From contig NZ_BMJQ01000003.1 of assembly GCF_014643535.1 (NCBI RefSeq), forward strand, positions 454,502-518,501: a DNA stretch of 64,000 bases, given 5' to 3'. The notes beneath the pieces are model-generated. The model was given only the letters and a program-made list of their open reading frames with translations, did no database searches and was not told where the DNA came from. Origin of the DNA: Aliidongia dinghuensis. Lineage in GTDB: Bacteria; Pseudomonadota; Alphaproteobacteria; ATCC43930; CGMCC-115725. Positions 49,419 through 57,380 of the stretch are shown piece after piece; position 1 is the first letter of the stretch, and each line of letters starts with the position of its first letter. A program made the translations under genes and the position numbers.

Positions 49419-50126
49419 ATGGATCTCGCCGCCACGATCGAGGAACTGGTCGCCGCCAACCATATCCTGTTCCACGAGGGCGTCGTCGACGGCTTCGGCC
49501 ATGTGAGCGCCCGCCATCCGGGCCGGGCCGATCGGTTCCTGCTCGCGCGCAGCATGGCGCCGGCCCAGGTGCAGGCGGCCGACATCCTGGAATTCGATCT
49601 GGGCGGCACGCTGGTCGACCCGAACGGCCCGCGCCCCTATCTCGAGCGCTTCATCCATGGCGAGATCTATCGGGCGCGGCCGGACGTGATGGCGGTCGTC
49701 CACAGCCACTCGCCGGCGGTGGTGCCGTTCGGCGTGGTGCCGGAGGCGCCGCTCCGCCCGATCTGCCACATGAGCGGCTTCCTGGCCGAGGCCGTACCCG
49801 TGTTCGAGATCCGCGATACGGCCGGCCCGGCGACCGACATGCTGATTCGCACACCGGCGCTGGGTGTCGCACTCGCCGAACGGCTGGGGCCTGCCGCCGT
49901 CGTGCTGATGCGCGGCCACGGCTCGACAGTCGTCGGCAATACCATCCGCCAGGCTGTGTTCCGCGCGGTCTATACCGAGGTGAACGCCCGGCTCCAGGCC
50001 GACGCCCTTCGGCTGGGCCCGCCCGTGTTCCTGACTGCCGAAGAAGCGGCGGCCGCGTCGGCGACCAACGACGGCCAGATCGATCGCGCCTGGAACCTGT
50101 GGCGCGAGGCTGCCGCCCGCCCCTGA
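49419..50126 (+). CDS. Class II aldolase/adducin family protein
   Basis: A 235-residue class II aldolase. GFGHVSARHPG near residue 25, VVHSHSPAVVPFG near residue 90 (zinc-binding His pair) and LMRGHGSTVVG near residue 165 (third His) are intact. The family contains fuculose-phosphate aldolase and the 3,4-dihydroxyphthalate decarboxylase PhtC. It is last in the operon, 14 bp after the Pht5-like gene, with GGAGCAG as ribosome binding site. A decarboxylase or aldolase step in the same pathway is inferred. Confidence 0.87.
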   Translation: MDLAATIEELVAANHILFHEGVVDGFGHVSARHPGRADRFLLARSMAPAQVQAADILEFDLGGTLVDPNGPRPYLERFIHGEIYRARPDVMAVVHSHSPAVVPFGVVPEAPLRPICHMSGFLAEAVPVFEIRDTAGPATDMLIRTPALGVALAERLGPAAVVLMRGHGSTVVGNTIRQAVFRAVYTEVNARLQADALRLGPPVFLTAEEAAAASATNDGQIDRAWNLWREAAARP

Positions 50127-50247
50127 CGGCCAATCCTAGCCGGCGGCGCGAAGACCATCGATGCGCTCAACGAAAACTTGCGCGCCCTCCCCCCGAGTCG
50201 TATCGTCAATAGATCCATCGCATCACGCATCTGGAAGGGCCCGACCC

Positions 50248-50805
50248 ATGACGGCTCGAAAGATCATGCTCATCCGCCACGCCGAGAAACCGACCGACGC
50301 GGCTCAAGGCGTTTCCGCGGCCGGCCAGCAGGATCCGGAAGAATTGATCGTCCGGGGCTGGCAGCGATCGGGCGCGCTCGCCCGCTTCTTCGCCCCGCTC
50401 AGCGGCACGCCGCTCGACCCGAAGCTCGCGCAACCGCAGGCGATCTACGCCTCGAAGGTGGCAAAGCACAGCAACAGCTGGCGCCCGCAGCACACGGTGC
50501 TGGAGCTCTCGACGCTCATCAACGTGCCGCTGTCGACCAATTTCACCAAGGGCGATGAAAAGGACCTCGCCCCCAAGCTCGCCGGCCTCACGATCCCGGT
50601 CCTCGTGGCGTGGGAGCACCAGGACATTCCGACGATCGTCAACGACATCGTCGGCAACAACACGCTCTGCCCGCAGAGCTGGCCGGGCACCCGGTTCGAC
50701 GTGGTCTGGGTGCTGGACCGCGCGGACGACACGTCGGCCTGGAAATTCCACCAGGTGCCCCAGATGCTGCTCTCGGGCGACAGCCCGGACCCGATTCCTT
50801 TCTAG
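50248..50805 (+). CDS. Histidine phosphatase family protein
   Basis: A 185-residue protein starting MTARKIMLIRHAEKP: the RHAEK motif holds the catalytic His of the phosphoglycerate-mutase-like superfamily, with the second His probably in VLVAWEHQDIP near residue 130. It is short for the family and may act on small phosphate esters or proteins. The ATG at 50248 follows GGAAGGGCCCGACCC. It is 121 bp downstream of the catabolic operon and probably separate. Confidence 0.8.
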   Translation: MTARKIMLIRHAEKPTDAAQGVSAAGQQDPEELIVRGWQRSGALARFFAPLSGTPLDPKLAQPQAIYASKVAKHSNSWRPQHTVLELSTLINVPLSTNFTKGDEKDLAPKLAGLTIPVLVAWEHQDIPTIVNDIVGNNTLCPQSWPGTRFDVVWVLDRADDTSAWKFHQVPQMLLSGDSPDPIPF

Positions 50806-50894
50806 TCGGGCGCCAGTCAAGTCCTTCTCCGCCCTTCAGGGGGAAAAGGATTTAGGATGAGGTGGCTGCGCCGCGCAAGGCGTTGATAGTGAAG

Positions 50895-50950
50895 TGCTCC
50901 CCACCTCACCCCGGCCCTCTCCGCCCCAATGGGGCAGAGAGGGAGATAAC
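50895..50950. repeat. Intergenic palindromic repeat (REP-like)
   Basis: Contains CCCTCTCCGCCCC, an AAT loop, and GGGGCAGAGAGGG (50915-50943), an almost perfect hairpin, preceded by CCCCACCTCACCCCGG. This CACCCCGG-CCCTCTCC type of element is dispersed in many alphaproteobacterial genomes. It lies between two converging genes and could also act as a bidirectional terminator. Confidence 0.55.
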
Positions 50951-50992
50951 GGACCGGTGGCTGCGTGACCGTAAGCGCGCCTCCATCACCCT

Positions 50993-52006
50993 CTAAAAGC
51001 CAGCCAGCACGAGCTTGCCGATCGTGGTGCCGCTTTCGATCTGCGCGTGCGCCCGGCGCAGGTTGTCGGCATTGATCGGGCCCAGCGTTTCGTTCAGTGT
51101 CGTGCGCAGCACGCCCGCGTCGACGAGATCGGCCACCTCGTTCAAGAGCCGGCCCTGGGCCGCCATGTCCGGGGTCTGGAACACCGGGCGCGTGAACATG
51201 AACTCCCAATGCACCGACGCGCTCTTGCGCTTGAACGGCGCCACGTCGAGCACCTTCGGGTCATCGATCAGCACGAAATGGCCTTGCGGCGCCAGCGCGT
51301 CGGTGATGGCCGGCAGATGCCGGTCGGTGGCGGTCAGGCCGGCAATATAGGGCACCGCGGGCAGCCCGATCGCCTTCAGACCTTCGGTAAGCGGCTGGCG
51401 ATGGTCGATGACGTGATGGGCGCCCATGACCTTCACCCACTCGACCGTCTCCGGCCGCGAGGCGGTGGCGATGACCGTGAGACCGGTCAGGCGCCGGGCG
51501 AGCTGGATCAGGATCGAGCCCACGCCGCCAGCGCCGCCGATGATCAGGATGGCGCCCTCCTGGGTCTTGACGCCGTAGGGCACGCCCAAGCGATCGAACA
51601 GCAGTTCCCAGGCGGTGATCGCGGTGAGCGGCAGTGCTGCCGCCTCGGTGAAGGAGAGCGACGTAGGCTTGCGCCCGACGATGCGCTCGTCCACCGCATG
51701 CAGCTCGCTGTTGGCACCCGGGCGGTCGATGGCCCCGGCATAGAACACCTGGTCGCCTGGCTTGAACGCAGTCACGGCGCTGCCGACCGCCTCGACCGTG
51801 CCGGTGGCGTCCCAGCCCAGCACCTTCGCCTCGCCCTCGGCCGGAGCCATGTTCGCCCGCACCTTGACGTCGACCGGATTGACCGAGACGGCCGCGACCC
51901 GCACCAGCAGGTCGCGTGGCCGCAGCACTGGCGTCGGCAGCGTGAGGTCGACGAGCGCCTCTTCCGCCGCGATCGGCAGGGGTGCCAGGTATCCGATGGC
52001 TTTCAT
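50993..52006 (-). CDS. Zinc-type alcohol dehydrogenase/quinone oxidoreductase
   Basis: A 337-residue MDR-superfamily protein. Typical parts are PRDLLVRVAAVSVNPVDVKV, VLGWDATGTVEAVGSAV, TAITAWELLFDRLG and the nucleotide loop IIGGAGGVGSILIQLARRL near residue 155. The structural-zinc cysteines are missing, so it belongs to the zinc-free quinone-reductase group (ZADH/QOR). The ATG at 52006 starts MKAIGYL. A perfect operator-like repeat lies 72 bp upstream. Confidence 0.88.
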   Translation of the reverse strand: MKAIGYLAPLPIAAEEALVDLTLPTPVLRPRDLLVRVAAVSVNPVDVKVRANMAPAEGEAKVLGWDATGTVEAVGSAVTAFKPGDQVFYAGAIDRPGANSELHAVDERIVGRKPTSLSFTEAAALPLTAITAWELLFDRLGVPYGVKTQEGAILIIGGAGGVGSILIQLARRLTGLTVIATASRPETVEWVKVMGAHHVIDHRQPLTEGLKAIGLPAVPYIAGLTATDRHLPAITDALAPQGHFVLIDDPKVLDVAPFKRKSASVHWEFMFTRPVFQTPDMAAQGRLLNEVADLVDAGVLRTTLNETLGPINADNLRRAHAQIESGTTIGKLVLAGF

Positions 52007-52077
52007 GACCCGTCTCCCATGACCTGTCTCCTCGTGTCGTCGGTGACGAGAAGGTGGGCGATCGGCCACCAGAACAA

Positions 52078-52100
52078 AAATGAATAAATCTAATTCATTT
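52078..52100. promoter_or_regulatory. Perfect 8-bp inverted repeat upstream of quinone oxidoreductase
   Basis: Arms AAATGAAT (52078-52085) and ATTCATTT (52093-52100) are exact complements with a 7-bp spacer AAATCTA. It is an A/T-rich island in GC-rich DNA, 72 bp upstream of the oxidoreductase start and 34 bp after the cyclase gene stop. It fits a repressor operator over the promoter; the cognate regulator is not in the neighbourhood. Confidence 0.55.
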
Positions 52101-52133
52101 CAGTAGCGATGCAGATCGATCACCCTTGAAGCC

Positions 52134-53189
52134 TCAGACCGTCGCGATCGGCGTTACGGGCGAGCCGACGGCGCCCGGCAGGCGGAGCGGCGGCGCGGTC
52201 AGGAGGAAGCGCGAGCGCTTGTGCTCACGGAGCCAGGTCGCGAGCGGCGTCAGGTGCCAGAGCTCGCCCAGGTGGATGCCGTTCTTGAACAGGCAATGCT
52301 CATGCAGCGGCAGGGTCGAGCAGCAATGGTCGGCGCCGGGCGTCGCCGGATGGCCCTCGACCGCGTAATTGTCGGCAATGAGCACGGCAACGCCGCTCGC
52401 GGTGATCCAGTCGAGCAGCTTCGGGTCGCGGCCTTCGAGCACGGCGCAGGCGCCGTGCAGCACCTCGGGATCGGGCTTGCCGCCCATGTCGAGCACGCGC
52501 TCGGCGAAACCGGTGTGGAAGCAGACCATGTCGCCCGGCTCGACCGTGACTTGGTCGGCCGCCATGACGGCCATGAGATCGTCGTAGCCGACGCGGCGGC
52601 GCGCGTCGCCGAAATGAGCGCGCAGGTCGATCATCACGCCGCGGCCCTGGACACCGTGCGCCGCCATGCGCTCGATCCCGAGAGCATGGGCCGCCGACGT
52701 GCTTTTGGCGCTCATGGCGCTCGTGACGCCCGCATCTGCCGGGTCGCTCGGGCCGACGATGTCGGTGCCGGCGCGGAAGCCGTTGTAGAACACGCGCTCC
52801 GCGATACCGTCGCCGTCCGCGTCGAACTGGCTGCCGACATGGGCGAGGCTGTCCCACTGCGTCGAATATTGCAGGTGCAGGACGGCGAGATCGTCGTTGA
52901 ACACGTCCGGTCGCTCGGCGTCGGCGCCGGTGAGCGTGCAGTTGAAGTTGGGCTTGCCGTCGCGCACCGTCGGCCGCAGCACTGGCGGATGACGGCGCGG
53001 GTTGAGCCCGTTGCCGCCCGGATAGTCGAGCGGCAGGCTGAGACAGAAGGTCAGGCCCTCCCGGGCCTCGGCCAGCCCCTCCCTGACCTTCTCGCGGGTG
53101 ATGAGATTGAGCCGGCCCCATTGGTCGTCGGGCCCGAAATCGCCCCAGTTCGAGCCTTCCGGCCGATGTCGCCAGCGCGGATTCGTCAT
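52134..53189 (-). CDS. Cyclase family (kynurenine-formamidase-like) hydrolase
   Basis: A 351-residue member of the cyclase family (PF04199). WDSLAHVGSQFDADG near residue 120 carries the His-x-Gly metal motif variant, followed by RGVMIDLRAHFG, VEPGDMVCFHTGF and, near residue 270, the conserved His/Glu end LPLHEHCLFKNGIHLGE. Family members are metal-dependent amidases or lactonases, e.g. kynurenine formamidase. Here the substrate is unknown. It is divergent from a cupin gene. Confidence 0.85.
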   Translation of the reverse strand: MTNPRWRHRPEGSNWGDFGPDDQWGRLNLITREKVREGLAEAREGLTFCLSLPLDYPGGNGLNPRRHPPVLRPTVRDGKPNFNCTLTGADAERPDVFNDDLAVLHLQYSTQWDSLAHVGSQFDADGDGIAERVFYNGFRAGTDIVGPSDPADAGVTSAMSAKSTSAAHALGIERMAAHGVQGRGVMIDLRAHFGDARRRVGYDDLMAVMAADQVTVEPGDMVCFHTGFAERVLDMGGKPDPEVLHGACAVLEGRDPKLLDWITASGVAVLIADNYAVEGHPATPGADHCCSTLPLHEHCLFKNGIHLGELWHLTPLATWLREHKRSRFLLTAPPLRLPGAVGSPVTPIATV

Positions 53190-53338
53190 CGACGCGTCCT
53201 CCCTCCGAGATTGGGTGATGATGCGGCCCGGGCTCGGTGCCCTCGGGCCGCGCCCGCCGCGAACGCCGACGGTTGCGGCAGGCGGGTTTCCAGAGGGATG
53301 ATCACCCGGAGAGCCCCCTCTCCTGCAAGGAAATGATG

Positions 53339-53731
53339 ATGGCCTCCCCCGCGACAGTTCAGCACCCGACAGTTCGGCACCTCACCCCCGACGCCTTCGC
53401 CGCCGACGGCCTGCGACGCTTCTTCGAATATCGCGACCTCGGCATCGGCGCCGCCACGGATGGCCGCTTCCATGCCCATGTCATCCGGGCGCGCGAAGGC
53501 TATGAGGCGCGCCCGGAATGGCACTTCCGCGAGCTCGACTTCCAGATGGTCTATGTGCTGAAGGGCTGGGTGCGCTTCGAGTACGAAGGGACCGGCGAGG
53601 TGTTGCTCGAGGCCGGCTCGTGCGTCTATCAGCCGCCCGGCATCCGGCATCGCGAGCTTGCCCATTCCGCCGATGTCGAGATGCTGGAAATCACCTCGCC
53701 CGCGGAATTCGCGACGAAGGTCGTGGGCTGA
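53339..53731 (+). CDS. Single-domain cupin protein
   Basis: A 130-residue cupin. EWHFRELDFQMVYVLKGWVR and GSCVYQPPGIRHRELAHS match the two cupin motifs, with likely metal ligands in the first (His/Glu) and second (His). Three ATGs lie in a row at 53333-53341; the third is best spaced from AAGGA. It is divergent from the cyclase-family gene. Role (ligand binding or a small dioxygenase/isomerase) is unknown. Confidence 0.8.
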   Translation: MASPATVQHPTVRHLTPDAFAADGLRRFFEYRDLGIGAATDGRFHAHVIRAREGYEARPEWHFRELDFQMVYVLKGWVRFEYEGTGEVLLEAGSCVYQPPGIRHRELAHSADVEMLEITSPAEFATKVVG

Positions 53732-54345
53732 CGCCGAAGCGAGGACGATCGCACTGAAACGGCCCGAAAGCGGCCCGGACAACCGTCAGACGGCTGCCCG
53801 GGCACGTTTCAGGATCCGCGGGAATATGGCTTTCGTAAAACCGTAATAGCGCAGGTGCGGGGTAGAATATTTCGTCTACTATCTAGCACGTTGAATAACT
53901 ACGACTAACGCTTACCTACTTAGCAATAAGCGGGCCAACTGCGAAAACCATTGAGAATCAATTAAAAATGAATCAGCGGTCGGCGGCGACTGTAAGCCTG
54001 CCCGACATGGCCGGCCTCCACCCCCGCGGCAATGATGGGTCGCACGACGATCAATGCCCTGAAATGCCTGCGAATCCCTGAGCGCCGCGACGCCGGACCG
54101 GGCTTGTAAAGAATCCTGACGTGGGATCGGCGAGAGGCCGGGAAAGAACAAGCCCGGCAAGCTTATGCGCTTGCGGGGGCTTCGATGGATCCCATCGCAT
54201 CGGTTGCGTCCCGTCGGCGACGCGATCGCGCGTGCCGCGCCCTCGCAGCCCCCAGCGCCGAAAACCGGGGCGTCGAAAGCCGGGGCATTGAAGAAATGCG
54301 ACGTTCCTCCCCTGCGTGGGTTTACCCTTTGTGAGGGAGGAGGCG
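53732..54345. other. Intergenic region, partly A/T-rich
   Basis: About 610 bp without a supportable gene. Positions 53820-53980 are much more A/T rich than the surroundings, suggesting inserted DNA or a strong promoter region. The GC-rich rest (54000-54330) has open frames without family features. The last 20 bp hold the GGGAGGAGGCG ribosome binding site of the MscS gene. Confidence 0.4.
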
Positions 54346-55671
54346 ATGCTCCAGGTGCCGACCATGACATCGCTCGAAGAATGGGCGCGAACCGTCGTCG
54401 TCTGGGCGGGCGAGCGCGTCTTCAGCCTGAACAGCCTGGCGCAACTCGGCGTCTCGGTCCTGGCCGCCCTCATCGCCTGGTGGCTCGGCCCGCGGCTCGG
54501 GCGTGCCCTTCAGGCGTATGGCGAACGGTTCACCGCCTGGGTGGCCGTGCAACTCCTGATCGCGGCTGGTGCGGCCGTGCCGGGCGTGCTCTTTCTCTTC
54601 CTGCTGCAGTTGGGCGTGCTCGGCTTCGATCACGCAGACTATCCGAGCCACCTCCTGCGCCTGGTGTTCGGCCTCACCTTGGCCTGGGTGGCAATCCACT
54701 TCAGCTCGAGCTTCGTGCGCGATCGCAAGCTCGCCCAGCTCATCGCCTTCGGCGCCTTTCTGATCGCTGCCTTGAACATCGCCGGCCTCATCGGTCCGAC
54801 CATGGCATTGCTCGACGCCATGGCGGTGACGATCGGGACGTTGCGCCTCAGCCTCCTCCTCCTGCTCCGCGGCACCCTCGTCCTGGTCGTGCTGGTCTGG
54901 CTGGCGAACCTCGCGGCGCGGCTCGCCGAGCAGCGGCTTCGGCTGTTGCCGCGGCTGACGCCGGCGATGCAGGTGCTGATCGCGAAGCTCATCAAGGTGA
55001 CCCTCCTGACGCTCGCCGTCGTGCTGGCGCTGGGCGCGGTCGGTATTGACCTCACCGCCTTCGCCGTGTTCTCCGGTGCGATCGGCGTCGGGCTCGGCTT
55101 CGGTCTGCAGAAGGTCGTCTCCAACCTGATCAGCGGCGTCATCCTGCTGATCGACAGCTCGATCAAGCCGGGCGACGTGATCGAGGTCGGCAACTCATAT
55201 GGCTGGATCACCCGGCTCAACGCCCGCTATGTCTCAGTCATAACCCGCGACGGCACCGAATTCCTGATCCCGAACGAGGATCTGATCACGCAGCGGGTTA
55301 TCAACTGGTCTTATTCAAGTGATGCCGTGCGCCTGCACGTAACGGTCCCGATCCCCTACGACGCGGACGTGCGGCTCGGAATGGAGCTCTGCCTGGAAGC
55401 AGCGCGCTGCGCTGCCCGCGTGCTCGAAGAGCCGACACCCAACTGCCTCCTGACGGCGTTCGGCGAAAACGCGATCGAACTCGAGCTGCGCTTCTGGATC
55501 AGCGATCCGCGCAACGGCACGGCCAACATCCGCAGCGCAGTGCGGCTCGGCATCTGGGACCGTTTCCAGGCGCACGGCATCGCCATGCCGTATCCGCAGC
55601 GCGAGGTACACCTGCATGCCGCTCCCGCTCGCGAGGTCCCCCTGAAGGCTCCAAGGCCGGCGGCCGATTAG
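54346..55671 (+). CDS. MscS-family mechanosensitive channel
   Basis: A 441-residue inner-membrane protein with about six membrane helices in the first 240 residues. The MscS core follows: VGLGFGLQKVVSNLISGVIL, the pore-lining helix and start of the beta domain, then DSSIKPGDVIEVG and LIPNEDLITQRVINWS. The C-terminal alpha/beta part is normal length. Such channels release solutes on hypo-osmotic shock. The ATG at 54346 has a strong GGGAGGAGG ribosome binding site. It appears to be a single gene. Confidence 0.92.
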   Translation: MLQVPTMTSLEEWARTVVVWAGERVFSLNSLAQLGVSVLAALIAWWLGPRLGRALQAYGERFTAWVAVQLLIAAGAAVPGVLFLFLLQLGVLGFDHADYPSHLLRLVFGLTLAWVAIHFSSSFVRDRKLAQLIAFGAFLIAALNIAGLIGPTMALLDAMAVTIGTLRLSLLLLLRGTLVLVVLVWLANLAARLAEQRLRLLPRLTPAMQVLIAKLIKVTLLTLAVVLALGAVGIDLTAFAVFSGAIGVGLGFGLQKVVSNLISGVILLIDSSIKPGDVIEVGNSYGWITRLNARYVSVITRDGTEFLIPNEDLITQRVINWSYSSDAVRLHVTVPIPYDADVRLGMELCLEAARCAARVLEEPTPNCLLTAFGENAIELELRFWISDPRNGTANIRSAVRLGIWDRFQAHGIAMPYPQREVHLHAAPAREVPLKAPRPAAD

Positions 55672-55699
55672 GGCGCCGACGGGTCAATCGGCCAGCATG

Positions 55700-55732
55700 A
55701 AAATCCCCTGGAAACATCAACGTTTCCGAGGG
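55700..55732 (-). terminator. Rho-independent terminator, minus strand
   Basis: Stem GGAAAC/GTTTCC with a 6-nt loop, extended by CCC/GGG beyond two mismatches, followed on the minus strand by TTTT. No minus-strand gene ends here; it directly follows the 20-bp tRNA 3'-end remnant at 55741-55760, so it is probably the terminator of a lost tRNA gene. Confidence 0.5.
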
Positions 55733-55740
55733 CTTCCATG

Positions 55741-55760
55741 TGGCAGCGGGAACTGGATTT
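55741..55760 (-). tRNA. tRNA 3'-end remnant
   Basis: On the minus strand AAATCCAGTTCCCGCTGCCA matches the T-loop to CCA end of a tRNA. Sixteen bases are identical to the tRNA fragment at 57337-57380. The rest of the tRNA is absent. It is followed by a terminator. Probably a scar of an integration or recombination at a tRNA gene. Confidence 0.45.
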
Positions 55761-56152
55761 AGCGCAGACCGACATTTGGTCAAGATGAGCGTTTGATCGG
55801 AGATCGTACGGCGCGCCTGATAAAATTGAGTGGTGGGTTTGTCGAAGGCTTGGGGGGGGGCTGGATCACGGGTCTCGCCTGGCTGCGGGACGGCTCGGCC
55901 GCTCGCGCAAAAAAAGACTTCGGCTGATTTGGCGACTCTTCGAAATTCCCTCAAAACAATTCGACCGCTGAAAATAAAATTTTCTCCCCTTGTGGATAAG
56001 ATTTGCAATTTCCATATAACATATTCTTGTCTTTTTTTCGGCGTTACCCTGGTCAGACCGCTCTTCCACGACGCGAGGCCTGGTTCAAAAAAAAGAACTT
56101 GAAACGGCTCGCGACGGGCCGGCTCGAATTTCTATCGATTATGGAGAGAAGA
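55761..56152. other. Long A/T-rich leader of the cold-shock gene
   Basis: About 390 bp with no gene. Positions 55905-56100 are strongly A/T rich, with runs of A and T, unlike neighbouring DNA. Its place just before the cold-shock gene fits a promoter plus a long 5' untranslated region, as in cspA genes where the leader folds differently in the cold. I cannot define the start site. Confidence 0.45.
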
Positions 56153-56359
56153 ATGCCCAGCGGCACCGTGAAATGGTACAATTCGACCAAGGGCTATGGC
56201 TTCGTTCAGCCGACCGACGGCGGGAGCGACGTGTTCGTGCATGTCTCGGCGGTCGAGCGCGCCGGTCTCGGCTCCCTGCATGAAGGTCAGAAGCTGACGT
56301 ACGAGCTCGAGCGTGGTCAGCAGGGCAAGACGTCGGCGGTCAATCTCGTCGCCGAATAG
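56153..56359 (+). CDS. Cold-shock domain protein
   Basis: A 68-residue CspA-type protein. The RNA-binding motifs KGYGFVQP (RNP1) and [10 protein letters not shown] (RNP2) are complete, and the start [14 protein letters not shown] is typical. It binds single-stranded nucleic acid and melts RNA structure in the cold. The ATG at 56153 follows GGAGAGAAGA. It is followed after 64 bp by an infA-like gene, a common alphaproteobacterial pairing. Confidence 0.95.
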   Translation: MPSGTVKWYNSTKGYGFVQPTDGGSDVFVHVSAVERAGLGSLHEGQKLTYELERGQQGKTSAVNLVAE

Positions 56360-56423
56360 CCACCGGGCGAAAGACGGTGCCGCCATTCCGGCGCCACCGC
56401 GCCCATTGCTCAGGAGGCCGTGC

Positions 56424-56696
56424 GTGCCCAAGGAAGATCTGTTCGAGGCCGACGGTGCGGTCACCGAATTGCTGCCCAATATGATGTTTCGCGTCGTGCT
56501 CGATAATGGGCATGAAGTGCTTGCCCTCAGTTCCGGCCGGATACGGCGCAATCGCATCCGAATTCTGGCGGGCGACCGGGTGACCGTCGAAATGACCACC
56601 TATGACCTGAGCAAGGGCCGTATCAATTTCCGACACAAGGACGAGCGGGCACCGATGCATCCGTCGGGCCGCCCGCCCCAGAGAAGGCGTCGCTGA
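56424..56696 (+). CDS. infA: Translation initiation factor IF-1-like protein
   Basis: A 90-residue S1-fold protein: [20 protein letters not shown] at the start, [20 protein letters not shown] and [20 protein letters not shown] are typical of IF-1. It has a basic C-terminal extension (RPPQRRRR) not found in standard IF-1 (72 residues), so it is probably a second, cold-shock-linked paralogue. The GTG at 56424 has a perfect AGGAGG six bases upstream. Confidence 0.88.
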   Translation: MPKEDLFEADGAVTELLPNMMFRVVLDNGHEVLALSSGRIRRNRIRILAGDRVTVEMTTYDLSKGRINFRHKDERAPMHPSGRPPQRRRR

Positions 56697-56697
56697 C

Positions 56698-57009
56698 ATG
56701 GCCTCGGTCAAGACCAAAGCTGCGGCCGCTATCGCCCCTCCGGTGGCTGCTGCACCCGCCGCACCCACCGCGAACGGCATGGTGGATCGGATTCCGGGCC
56801 TGACGGACGAGGCCCTCGCCACCTTGCGCCAGAATGCGCTAAGGCTCGAGGCAAACGGCACCGCCCAGCAGCGCGCCGCCGCGGCATCGATGCTGCCGGC
56901 GATCAATGCCGAATTCGACGCGCGCACCGCCGCGAAGCTGGACGAGCGGCGCACAGCAGCCGCAGCTTCGCGCAAGCAGATCCGCGCTAAGACGGCGGTG
57001 CCGGCGTGA
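56698..57009 (+). CDS. Conserved-type hypothetical protein, Ala-rich
   Basis: A 103-residue basic, Ala-rich protein. The first 30 residues (ASVKTKAAAAIAPPVAAAPA) are low complexity; the rest (DEALATLRQNALRLEANGTA and NAEFDARTAAKLDERR) is helical. The ATG lies one base after the infA-like stop, so the two are translationally coupled. I do not recognise the family; a ribosome- or RNA-linked role is suggested only by context. Confidence 0.7.
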   Translation: MASVKTKAAAAIAPPVAAAPAAPTANGMVDRIPGLTDEALATLRQNALRLEANGTAQQRAAAASMLPAINAEFDARTAAKLDERRTAAAASRKQIRAKTAVPA

Positions 57010-57057
57010 GCTGTCCCCCAACGATCATCCCCGATCACCAGCGCGAGGCTTCCCCCG

Positions 57058-57243
57058 ATGTCGCATAAATTTCGTGCCGGGCAGACCGTGCAGTTCACGC
57101 CCAGCCTGTTCGACCGCGCGGCCAAACGGGGCCAGTATCGCGTGGTCTGTGGTCTGCCGGCTGAGGGCAACGACAACCAATACCGCATCAAGAACGTGAT
57201 CGATGGTCACGAGCGCGTCGTCCGCGAAAGCCAGCTCACCTAA
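57058..57243 (+). CDS. Small basic conserved-type protein
   Basis: A 61-residue protein: HKFRAGQTVQFTPSLFDRAA and GQYRVVCGLPAEGNDNQYRI, then HERVVRESQL. The regular beta pattern resembles small SH3-like/KOW-type proteins. It is the last gene of the csp-infA group, 48 bp after the previous stop and just before a strong terminator. Function unknown. Confidence 0.75.
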   Translation: MSHKFRAGQTVQFTPSLFDRAAKRGQYRVVCGLPAEGNDNQYRIKNVIDGHERVVRESQLT

Positions 57244-57297
57244 CCGCCCCCGCGCGGTCCCCGCCGTCTGGGACGTCCACGCGATCTCGTAAAGAAA

Positions 57298-57332
57298 AAA
57301 ACCCCTTAAGCCCTTTGGACTTAAGGGGTTTT
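57298..57332. terminator. Strong bidirectional rho-independent terminator
   Basis: A perfect 13-bp stem AAAACCCCTTAAG/CTTAAGGGGTTTT with a 9-nt loop, flanked by A- and T-runs so it works on both strands. On the plus strand it ends the csp-infA group; on the minus strand it follows the tRNA 3' remnant. Confidence 0.85.
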
Positions 57333-57336
57333 GCAT

Positions 57337-57380
57337 TGGTAGCGGGAACTGGATTTGAACCAGCGACCTTGAGATTATGA
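57337..57380 (-). tRNA. Truncated tRNA 3' half (Met-type anticodon)
   Basis: On the minus strand the sequence from TCATAATC through GCTGGTTCAAATCCAG to TCCCGCTACCA gives a possible CAU anticodon, the T-arm (GCTGG/CCAGT), acceptor strand and CCA. No D-arm or 5' acceptor strand lies upstream, so it is only a 3' half. This is the usual scar left when an element integrates into a tRNA gene. A terminator follows, as for a real tRNA. Confidence 0.7.

Noticed and set aside
50895..50950. Hairpin considered as a riboswitch or small RNA
   Set aside because: It fits a dispersed palindromic repeat or terminator between converging genes; no regulated gene follows it.
53912..54370. Minus-strand frame in the cupin-MscS gap
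   Set aside because: No ribosome binding site, no family features and mixed composition; treated as non-coding.
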